A DNA stretch of 64,000 nucleotides from Veillonella seminalis (GTDB taxonomy: Bacteria > Bacillota > Negativicutes > Veillonellales > Veillonellaceae), in NCBI RefSeq assembly GCF_003992065.1, contig NZ_RQUZ01000001.1:267095-331094 (forward strand), in the 5' to 3' direction. This document shows positions 26,814-34,600 of the stretch, in pieces; position 1 is the first letter of the stretch; each line of letters opens with the position of its first letter. Below the pieces are notes generated by a model. The model was not told where the DNA came from and searched no databases. It saw only the letters and a list, made by a program, of their open reading frames with translations. Made by a program: the position numbers and the translations under genes.

Positions 26814-27273
26814 GCATTATCCCCTCTTTTTGAATTTTCATTTTTTTTAATTCTAGCTTTTTCAGTTGAATAGAAGCGTCGAGTTTTTTCTGCATTTCCT
26901 TAGTTTTATTTTCTTCTCTGCAAAGATTTAAAAAATCGCGATGATACCTTCGGAGTTCACGTAGATATGCCCTTCTTGCGGTCAGAATTTCGTCGCAGCA
27001 TGTATCGAGTTTTTGCATTAGCAGATGTAATTCTTTTTCCTGTTCGGCAAAGTGTTTGCCACGGTGGAGCAGATGGGCTATTTGATTTAGATTGATGCCA
27101 ATGCGATGAAGTTCTTTCATGAGTTTTTTGTCTTCATCGTCACGTTCTTTTTCTTCGGCCAGCGTGTGGCGAAGAATGTATGATGTTAAGGTCTGCTGTT
27201 CTTCTTTCGCATGAAGAAGCAGCTGCTGTTTTTGCTCATTTGTGACGCGAAAATAAATGCGGCAATCTTTCAT
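26728..27273 (-). CDS. mobC: MobC-like relaxosome accessory protein
   Basis: 181 residues from the ATG at 27273 (AAGGAT before it); a longer frame to 27324 lacks a better site. The N-terminal KDCRIYFRVTNEQKQQLLLHA is a ribbon-helix-helix-like start typical of MobC. The HRIGINLNQIAHLLHRG segment (near residue 58) is the family hallmark. A Lys-rich coiled coil and basic tail follow. MobC proteins bind oriT and help the relaxase melt DNA. It is directly downstream of the oriT hairpin. Confidence 0.85.
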   Translation of the reverse strand: MKDCRIYFRVTNEQKQQLLLHAKEEQQTLTSYILRHTLAEEKERDDEDKKLMKELHRIGINLNQIAHLLHRGKHFAEQEKELHLLMQKLDTCCDEILTARRAYLRELRRYHRDFLNLCREENKTKEMQKKLDASIQLKKLELKKMKIQKEGIMHGNPKSSTKSSQSSSHRGLFITGQENPR

Positions 27274-27319
27274 TTTCAGATCCTTTCCGAGGGATTCCCA
27301 AGGGGGCAGAGTCCCTTTG

Positions 27320-27367
27320 GGCAAGATGGCCTATTGCTCGCTGTGCGAACAATAGGCGTATCTTGCC
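27320..27367. other. oriT-like inverted repeat with nic-like site
   Basis: GGCAAGAT, GCCTATTG, TCGC are mirrored by GCGA, CAATAGGC, ATCTTGCC around a TGT loop, with single unpaired bases between the blocks. The right arm ends TATCTTGC, which differs by one base from the IncP-type nic consensus YATCCTGY. A smaller palindrome (CCAAGGG...TCCCTTTGG) precedes it. Its position just upstream of mobC-relaxase fits an origin of transfer. The following gap (27368-27544) shows nothing recognisable. Confidence 0.7.
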
Positions 27368-27544
27368 ACCCACCTCAAAACACAGATTGACGGTCTGAGA
27401 ATCTAACCACTAGTTGCTGGATGTGTCGAGGATATCTCAGAATTTGTCGCAACAAAATTTCGATAAGGATGCCGTCATGCCTCGCCATAAGATGGTGAAT
27501 CTTACCAATAGACTTGCAAGGTGGGTGTAACTCTATCAGATAAG

Positions 27545-27786
27545 TCATAAAGGCTTGTAGTGGTTCATTATGGCCTCATAAAGATATCCCATTGGCTTAT
27601 CCTTCTTTTTACTATCCTTGATGTATCGCTGTAATTCTCTTTTAGTGATGGATTCTTTTTGTACGGCATTGACCAGTTTAAAGATACCAGGACTGGCGAA
27701 GCCGGCCTCTTTTAGATCTTCTAGAGTGCAGAGGGAATCATCCTCCCTTTTGTTATGTTGTGTTAATTGGTTTGTATTGAATTGTG
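27545..27786 (-). pseudogene. Detached 3' part of the replication-type gene
   Basis: On the minus strand this stretch encodes a convincing protein segment without a start codon: LCTLEDLKEAGFASPGIFK, then VQKESITKRELQRYIKDS, KKKDKPMGYLYEAIMNHY and a stop at 27545. If the five-copy repeat at 27787-27811 is removed, its frame joins exactly to that of the gene ending at 27807. It therefore looks like the original C-terminus, cut off by repeat expansion. Confidence 0.65.
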
Positions 27787-27811
27787 TTATGTTATGTTAT
27801 GTTATGTTATG
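27787..27811. repeat. Five tandem TTATG units (CATAA on the minus strand)
   Basis: Five perfect 5-bp copies. In the minus-strand reading direction each copy places TAA in frame, so the gene from 28388 stops in the first copy. A degenerate echo (GTTATGTTGTGTTA) lies at about 27752. Confidence 0.95.
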
Positions 27812-28388
27812 TTGTATTGTCATGTAAATTCATGTCGTCTGTCACGGTATCTGCCATGTTATCCGCCACGACAGCTTCGTGTAATTCCATGGAATTTCCT
27901 GTACTCTCCACGAAATTTCCTGTAATCTCCATGGGCTTTTCTGTAATCTGATTATTTTCAAGGGATAACATATCCATGTTTGACTTCTTCATAACATATT
28001 GACTCACCGACATAATTCGTTTTATCGTTTTTCCGTTCTTGGTAATTCCGACCATAATTTGAATATCAGGGAATTTTTCGGCTAAAAGTGGCAAGTAATA
28101 GCTGTCTCTTTTGCTGCGGGCATCCATATTTCGGTTATGTTTGCGATAGTCGGGAAGATAACCAATTGCCGGTTTTTCTAAAAATAGAACATATTTTTTT
28201 TTTTCCAGTTCATTTAAGTCGGAAAATTGTGTGTGACTGACCTGCATTGGAAGATATGCATCGACGATACCGTCATCATCAGCATACATTAACAAGTAAA
28301 AATAGAGCAGTTTTGCTGTCGGTGGCAAGGTTAAAAAACGGCCGCTATTTACAGTTAAAATATCTATCATTGTTTGAGATTTACCCAT
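27807..28388 (-). CDS. Replication-initiation / replisome-organiser-like protein, truncated by repeats
   Basis: 193 residues, AGGAG before the ATG. The N-terminal region resembles phage replisome-organiser or Rep-type proteins: FLTLPPTAKLLYFYLLMYAD followed by DDGIVDAY. A polar region follows (ENNQITEKPMEITGNF). The stop codon is created by the first CATAA repeat, and the likely C-terminal domain continues after it in another frame. The 5' untranslated region lies opposite a candidate antisense RNA, a common way to control plasmid-type Rep genes. It could allow extrachromosomal maintenance after excision. The family is not certain; no catalytic motif is visible. Confidence 0.55.
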   Translation of the reverse strand: MGKSQTMIDILTVNSGRFLTLPPTAKLLYFYLLMYADDDGIVDAYLPMQVSHTQFSDLNELEKKKYVLFLEKPAIGYLPDYRKHNRNMDARSKRDSYYLPLLAEKFPDIQIMVGITKNGKTIKRIMSVSQYVMKKSNMDMLSLENNQITEKPMEITGNFVESTGNSMELHEAVVADNMADTVTDDMNLHDNTT

Positions 28389-28443
28389 GATTAACTCCTA
28401 TCGTATAATGTACTTTTTGGCGAAAATTTGCTATAATAAAAAT

Positions 28444-28497
28444 GGTAATTTTTGAGAGCTCCGGACCTGTGGTGCAACACGGGGCGGAGCTTTTTTA
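28444..28497 (+). ncRNA. Candidate antisense RNA to the replication-gene leader
   Basis: A consensus extended -10 box, TGCTATAAT (28429-28437), is followed after about 7 bases by a short unit ending in a strong terminator: AGCTCCG/CGGAGCT with inner CCTGTG/CACGGG, then T6. The predicted RNA of about 54 bases is complementary to the leader of the minus-strand replication-type gene. No good -35 was found. Confidence 0.5.
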
Positions 28498-28674
28498 AAT
28501 GGAAATTTTTTCTTCAAAATAACGACGATTGACGCGGCCGCGAAGAACCAGTTTCCCTTTTTTGGTCAACTCGGCATTCATCTGTCAAATGATGCTGTAC
28601 GCACGGGATGGTTTGATTTGCAGGATTTTTGCAACATCAGCAGCGGTAAGCATGATTTTTTCGTTGTTTTCCAT
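28495..28674 (-). pseudogene. Excisionase-like small DNA-binding protein with internal stop
   Basis: The 60-codon frame starts at ATG 28674 with AAGGAG before it. It reads MENNEKIMLTAADVAKILQI, then KPSRAYSII, TGA (28585-28587), then QMNAELTKKGKLVLRGRV and NRRYFEEKISI. This is the compact winged-helix pattern of Xis/MerR-like DNA-binding proteins common beside integrases. The TGA stands where relatives usually have Arg (CGA to TGA, one transition). The gene is therefore a pseudogene unless read through. Its end touches the antisense-RNA terminator. Confidence 0.75.
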
Positions 28675-28718
28675 AATAGGATCTCCTTTCGTACGAAATG
28701 ATACACTACCAATTTACA

Positions 28719-28748
28719 TATTTTAAATAAAAATATTTTAAATAAAAA
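28719..28748. repeat. Two direct 15-bp repeats in a divergent promoter region
   Basis: TATTTTAAATAAAAA twice, perfect and adjacent, followed by a partial third copy. They lie between the excisionase-like gene (minus) and the XRE regulator (plus), a likely operator region or AT-rich promoter element. Confidence 0.8.
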
Positions 28749-28803
28749 TATTTTTATTAATACTATTATAACTGATAAACCAAAATATACAAGGGGAACG
28801 ACT

Positions 28804-29454
28804 ATGCTTTTTACTATATTTGGGGAAAATTTAAAAAATCTAAGAAATAGCTATCAATTAAGTCAGGTAAAACTAAGCCGATGCTTGTTTTTGAAAAGTC
28901 ATAATGGCGTGGCTCGTTGGGAAACGGGGCGTAGCGGCCCAACTGTTGAAAAACTGACTGAAATAGCGGACTTTTTTGCGGTTTCTACTGATTGGCTGTT
29001 AGGAAGATCATCCGTTATGTATACGGACGATATGGTTAGCCTAGCTGAGGAAAAAGTGCTTGATTTTTTGTATCAAGTTCCTAAGAATAATAATGCCGAG
29101 ATTTTTTATGAGGGGTATCTTGGATATTTTTTGAAACAATTAATAGAAACTCTGCCACATTTACCCTATGGAGATAGTGTGAAAAGGAAAAAAGAATATA
29201 ATTTAGAAGTAAGAGCTAATCTAGTGGTTTTATTTCAGATTTTATTTGTTAGCTATATAAATGAAGTTAAATTTGCAATCCATCAGTTAAATCAGAATCT
29301 TAATGTAGATGAAGACCGTAAGGTATTAAAAGGATTAATTGTGCCATTTACAACTAACCAAATAGATACATATGGTGATACTATGGAAAAGTTTTTAGCG
29401 TTATTTACCCAGAAAGAAAAACATGCTCTTTATCATGTCATCCAGAAAAAGTGA
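28804..29454 (+). CDS. XRE-family transcription regulator
   Basis: 216 residues, AAGGGGAA before the ATG. The N-terminal HTH_3 domain (about 6-66) has GENLKNLRNSYQLSQVKLS, a recognition helix around HNGVARWETGRS and VSTDWLLGR. The C-terminal 140 residues are helical and unrecognised, possibly for dimerisation or sensing. It is divergent from the mobility genes, with 15-bp repeats between. It probably controls excision or mobility genes and perhaps itself. Confidence 0.85.
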   Translation: MLFTIFGENLKNLRNSYQLSQVKLSRCLFLKSHNGVARWETGRSGPTVEKLTEIADFFAVSTDWLLGRSSVMYTDDMVSLAEEKVLDFLYQVPKNNNAEIFYEGYLGYFLKQLIETLPHLPYGDSVKRKKEYNLEVRANLVVLFQILFVSYINEVKFAIHQLNQNLNVDEDRKVLKGLIVPFTTNQIDTYGDTMEKFLALFTQKEKHALYHVIQKK

Positions 29455-29472
29455 GTCCTGTTTAAATATATA

Positions 29473-29676
29473 GAAAATTACCATAATTACCATAATTACC
29501 ATAGCAAAGGGGCTTCCCTTGGGATGACGATTACCGACGGGGCGTCAGCCTCAATGGGAATCCCGATGCAAGGTGATTCGCCAGTACAACTTATTCTGCG
29601 ATGGTGGACGAAATTATCAAGGTGGCAGGAAAGCGTCGCAGATTCAAGATTAATCATGACAGGGAATAGGCACTGA
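29473..29676 (+). pseudogene. Relic of a tpsA-type gene
   Basis: About 60 bases match the tpsA region around 36743-36800 closely (AGCAAAGG..CTTCCCTTGG and GATGACGATTACCG are shared). Translated, it gives ENY, then HNY repeats from three 9-bp AATTACCAT units, then SKGASLGMTITDGA, where tpsA has NSKGSSLGMTITGGA. The rest of the frame to the stop at 29674 is not similar. There is no start codon. The surrounding gap 29455-29962 otherwise holds only the tpsB promoter. Confidence 0.75.
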
Positions 29677-29901
29677 ATCAGTTTATCTTAAGGGGTTATC
29701 AAATCATGATGACCTCTTTCTTTTATGACTTAACGAATGTCGCATAATCATAAACTTTCATCTGTCGCTGTATAATCTTAAAGAGGTTTCGGTTTGATAA
29801 ATATATGGTGAAACACAAGCTATAATGCGGATATTTAATGATTAAAGAACATTACTTTATGCATTCTATGCTGTTATATTACAATTTATTGAATTTATGT
29901 A

Positions 29902-29930
29902 TTGTGTGTTGTAAAATACAAACATAGTAT
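29902..29930 (+). promoter_or_regulatory. tpsB promoter with a palindrome in the spacer
   Basis: TTGTGT and TAGTAT are 17 bases apart. The spacer contains the perfect palindrome TTGTA-AAA-TACAA (29909-29921), well placed for a repressor. It lies 33 bases before the tpsB start. Confidence 0.55.
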
Positions 29931-29962
29931 TCATCGTATATTTAACCGAGGTGAATGGTTCA

Positions 29963-31642
29963 ATGAAATTTTCTTTTTCGTCATACGGTCTGGCTTTGGT
30001 GCTGGCTGTACTCCCTTTTTCAGCGTTGGCGGCTAATTCAGTCCTGCAGCAGGAACAATTAGAACAGGCACGGCAGAACGCGGCATTGCGAGAGTCACGT
30101 TTACAGTCTCGTCCGGTAGTTTCGTTTCCAGAAACAGAAATGGGAATCGATACGTCTGCCGGTTTGCCGTCGGGGCCGTCTTTTTTTATTCGCCATGTGG
30201 TACTTGAAACAGAAGGCTCGACATTTTCTTTTCTCTCTTCCTATATTCACGATTGTGAAAATAAGAAGATGAATTTAAAAGATATAAATCAAGTTGTTCA
30301 CAAGATGAATGCGGAACTGCTTAGAAGAGGCTATGTGACCAGCCAGGTCATCATTCCGGAGCAGAATATTGCCGGCGGTACACTGCGGCTTCATGTCCAG
30401 GTAGGACGGATCCATCACGTGCGTTACAGTGAAGGCAGTGCTCATTTGCCATGGCGAACCTCTTTTCCCATCTGGAAAAGTGATATTTTGAACGTACATC
30501 TGCTGGAACAGGGCATCGAGCAGATGAAACGTCTGAGCTCGCAAGATGTCCATATGGAGCTGGTACCGGCAGATGTCCCGGGAGAAAGCGATATTGTTCT
30601 GACAATTCAGCGCACTTCCCCGGTCCACGGCATCCTTTCTATCGATGATTCCGGCCTTAGTGAGACTGGGCGTTGGCAGCTCAATGCCGTCCTTGGTATC
30701 GACAATCCTTTTTATGCGAATGATTATCTTCAAGTAGATCTCAACGGTGATGGCATGGCCGACGGGTATAAACGCGGTACACGGGGAGAGCAGTTCTATT
30801 ATCGGATTCCTTACGGCAAGGAAATATTCTCTATTTCTTACAGCCATTATAAATATCATCAGACTGTTTCCAATACACCGTATGATTTCATCAGCAGTGG
30901 GAAGAGTGACATCAGTATGCTTTCTTGGGAACACCTTATAAGTCGGAACCAGCACCGGAAAACGAACTTCGATGTCAGCCTTCGTAAGCGAAATTCCCAT
31001 TACTACATCAACGACTTGGAAATTCCGATTCAAACCCTGCATACGACCGCTTTGGAAATAGGGTTATCACAGCAGCTTTACCATGGTGAGGATATGTGGT
31101 ACGGACGCCTCTCTCATCGCATGGGCTTAGGTTGGTTCGGTGCGATGCCGGAAAATACCTATGAAGATGGGCCTAAGACACGCTATCATATGTGGCTTTT
31201 GGATATGGACTATCGTCATGCTTTTACGATGGGACACCGGCCGGCAGCCTATACTTCGTCTCTTCACGGTCAATGGACAACGAAAGGAGACCGGCTTTAC
31301 GGGATCGATATGCTCAGTATCGGCAATCGCTATACCGTACGGGGCTTTGATGGAGAAATGACATTGATGGCTGAAAGCGGATGGTATTGGCGTAATGAGT
31401 TTTCCACTCGAATTGAGCCTCTACACAGTGATCTATATTTAGGCGTCGATACAGGGGCCGTTTATGGGCCGGCTACCGAAGACTTGTTAGGGCATACGAT
31501 TGTGGGTGCTGTCCTTGGGATGAGAGGGGATTTCTCGTCTGGCATTTCTTATGATGCCTTTATCGGCTGCCCCTTGTATAAACCCGATGGATATCGTACA
31601 GACCGCGTCACGACCGGTATTACACTGAGCTGGCGCTTTTAA
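29963..31642 (+). CDS. TpsB outer-membrane transporter (ShlB/FhaC/HecB family)
   Basis: 559 residues from ATG 29963 (GAGGTGA 8 bases before), giving a clean signal peptide ending ALAANS. The mature N-terminus has the amphipathic plug helix, then POTRA domains (about 70-220; FFIRHVVLETEG, NAELLRRGYVTSQVIIPEQN) and a 16-strand barrel to the C-terminal Phe (TTGITLSWRF). The conserved barrel-loop motif TVRGFDGE is near residue 455. It exports and folds the downstream TpsA. The gap to tpsA is 30 bases, so the pair forms one transcription unit. The gene is complete and intact. Confidence 0.92.
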   Translation: MKFSFSSYGLALVLAVLPFSALAANSVLQQEQLEQARQNAALRESRLQSRPVVSFPETEMGIDTSAGLPSGPSFFIRHVVLETEGSTFSFLSSYIHDCENKKMNLKDINQVVHKMNAELLRRGYVTSQVIIPEQNIAGGTLRLHVQVGRIHHVRYSEGSAHLPWRTSFPIWKSDILNVHLLEQGIEQMKRLSSQDVHMELVPADVPGESDIVLTIQRTSPVHGILSIDDSGLSETGRWQLNAVLGIDNPFYANDYLQVDLNGDGMADGYKRGTRGEQFYYRIPYGKEIFSISYSHYKYHQTVSNTPYDFISSGKSDISMLSWEHLISRNQHRKTNFDVSLRKRNSHYYINDLEIPIQTLHTTALEIGLSQQLYHGEDMWYGRLSHRMGLGWFGAMPENTYEDGPKTRYHMWLLDMDYRHAFTMGHRPAAYTSSLHGQWTTKGDRLYGIDMLSIGNRYTVRGFDGEMTLMAESGWYWRNEFSTRIEPLHSDLYLGVDTGAVYGPATEDLLGHTIVGAVLGMRGDFSSGISYDAFIGCPLYKPDGYRTDRVTTGITLSWRF

Positions 31643-31672
31643 AAAATATTTGCAAGTAATGGAAGAAACGAG

Positions 31673-34600
31673 ATGACAGAAATGAAATATACAATCTTGA
31701 CTCGACAAATTACAGCCTGGTTGCTCATGGGACTTTTCATTACTGAACCGGCGGCCATCTTTGCAGCAGATGCACCGATTTTGCCGGATCTCAAAGCGCC
31801 TGCGGCCCATCAACCGCTGGTACAGCAGACGTCAAATGGTATTCCTTTAGTCCAGATTACGGCTCCGACGGCCTCTGGCGTATCACGCAATTTGTATACG
31901 GATTTCAACGTCCCGGAAAAGGGGGCGGTCCTGAACAATGCCCATAAGGTGACGAATACCCAGCTTGCCGGATATGTCCAAGCGAACCCCAATTTAGGAC
32001 GTGGCACTGCTAAACTTATTGTCAATGAAGTGACCGGAACGAATAAAACGGCCATGAAGGGCTTTCTGGAAGTAGCGGGCGACCGGGCCGGCGTCATTGT
32101 TGCCAATCCGAACGGTATCGCTGTCCATGGCGGCGGGTTCCTCAATACATCGCGGGCTATGCTCACGACGGGACGGCCGCGGTATGCAGAAAGTGGGGAC
32201 GTCGCTTCGCTTCAGGTAGCGGATGGTACCATCCAAATAGATGGTAAAGGGCTCGACGCCTCAGAAACGAATCAGGTCGATATGCTGGCACGGGCAGTAG
32301 AGTTTAATGCAGGCGTCTGGGCAAAAGAGGCGCATATCGTAACGGGGCGTAATGAAGTTACTTATGGCTCCTTAGCGGCAACACCAGCGTCCGCGGATGA
32401 AGAAGGCATGCGTACGGCTCCGAAAGTGGCACTGGATGTGGCAGCACTCGGCGGCATGTATGCCAACCGTATTTATCTTGTGGGTACTGAAAAAGGCCTG
32501 GGTGTCAATGTAGCAGGTACGATATCAGCATCTCAGTCCTTATCTCTTGAAAATAACGGGGACCTTCATATTGCTAAGACGGGGACTGCTTATAGTGATG
32601 CTGCTTTAAACATGCATACGACCGGCACCGTGACGAATGAACAGACGCTGGCCAGCGGCAGAGAGGCTGTTATCCAGTCGGACAGCGGGATTGTCAACAC
32701 AGGTGTCATCGGGGCTGGTGTCAGTCGGGACGGTAAGGTCCAGCAAACGGGGACGCTCACGGTTAAGACAACTACCCTGAAGAATGATAAAGCTCAAGTA
32801 GTCAGCGGCGGCCGTTTGGACGTACAGGCAAATACGATTTCTAATCGTGAAGGGGAACTCTCGGCTCAGGGGGATGCTGCTATTCAGGCTGCGCAGATAC
32901 TTGATATGGAAAAAGGGAAGATTTCTTCAAAAGGGGATTTGACGATTCACTCAGATGTACTGCCGCTGAATGGTGTCATTGCCAGCGGTGGGGATGCGAC
33001 GATTACCACGCATCAATCTCTGAGCAATGACCATAGTGCAGAAAACATGGGGACGGTTATGGCTGATGGAAACCTTACCCTGCATACCGATGGAACCTTG
33101 ATGAACAGCCGCAGGATAGAAAGCGGTAAGACCCTGATCGTTGAAGTCGGACAGGGAATCAAGAATACTGCGACCGGAGACATGAACGGACAAGATGTTG
33201 TCCAACAAACGACGACCCTTGATAATACGGGGCTGATTAATGGGACGCATCACGTTGCCGTGACGTCAGAAAGTATCATCAATCACGAAAACGGGCGCAT
33301 GTATGGGGATGACGTGGTCATTCAGACAAATCGGTTGGAAAACTACCGTCAGGCTGAGCTGGAAGAACAGCTGGCCGCAGCGATGAAGACCCTGGCTGAA
33401 AAAGAAAAGGCCCTTGAAGCTGCCTATGCGGCAGATGTCACGAAATATACCAGCAGTGCCCAAGAAGCACAGTATAAGACGGCTATTGCCAGTGCCGATA
33501 AAGATTATGAGGCTCAACTCGCTGTTGTGAAGTCTGTCCGGGCCGAACTGGAGGCACATAAAGCCGGGACGATTGCAGCCCGGAATTCGCTGACCGTACA
33601 GGCAAAATCTATCGAGAATCGCCATAATGCGATGTTGTACAGTGGCGGAGATATGCAGTTAACGGTTTCTGACACGCTGACCAATCAGGGGGCCTCTATT
33701 GAAAGCATGGGGAACCTGACGATTCAGGCCGGGCAGATTCGCAATGAAAACGACGTTTTCTCTGCGAAACGCGTCAGCAGCGAATGGGTGGATAATCCAG
33801 AGAAAATCCGTATCGATCAGGCAGGCCATCCCGAACAGGGAGAAGCCTTTGACCGCAGTGAGTTCTCGAACCTTTCCAGCGGTTATGGGGCTTATCATCA
33901 CCCGAAGGCTATGCCTACGTATGCGTCGGCCTATGATACGGTAGAAGCCCCGGAACCCGGAGAAACAGTAGATCCGGATCATCCAGTCGGCAGTCTGATT
34001 GCGAATTATGAATGGAATGACCCGATTTTTCAGACCTTTGGCTTGGTACCCATGGCGACAAGTCGGCCAGAAACGGCTGGTGACGCACAGAATGCTTGGG
34101 ACAGCCAGTTCCAAACGCTCTTGAATCAGCTGGATGAAAAGATTACAGCGTACAATGCACAAGCTGAAAGGCATAATGCGGCCTTAGGCCTGACAGATAC
34201 CCAAAAGATTAACAATTATACGATTATCCGCAGCCATTCCCAGACTTCGCATGAAGAAGTACAGTCTACCAATGCTGGCGTTATCCGCAGCGGGCAGGCT
34301 ATGAAGCTGGACGGGGCTGTTTATAATACGAACAGCCAGATTACGGCAGGGACGACCCTTGCAGCGTCCGGTACCGTCGTCAATATATCCAAGGAAAATC
34401 AGGAACGGACCGTAACGTTTGGGACGCCCCAGGGCAGCTATACCTATAAACGACACTGGCCCCATAAATCGAGACGCCGCGGGTATAACTCGGAAGTTTT
34501 CATGACACCCCAGGAAGACTTAAGTAATACCTCGTCTTTGGCAGTAGGTGCCTATGCGGATCACGGAACCGTACCGACTCGACAGGATATTACCGAGACG

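Noticed and set aside
27787..27811. Short regular repeats considered as a CRISPR-like array
   Set aside because: The units are 5 bp and adjacent with no spacers; it is a microsatellite.
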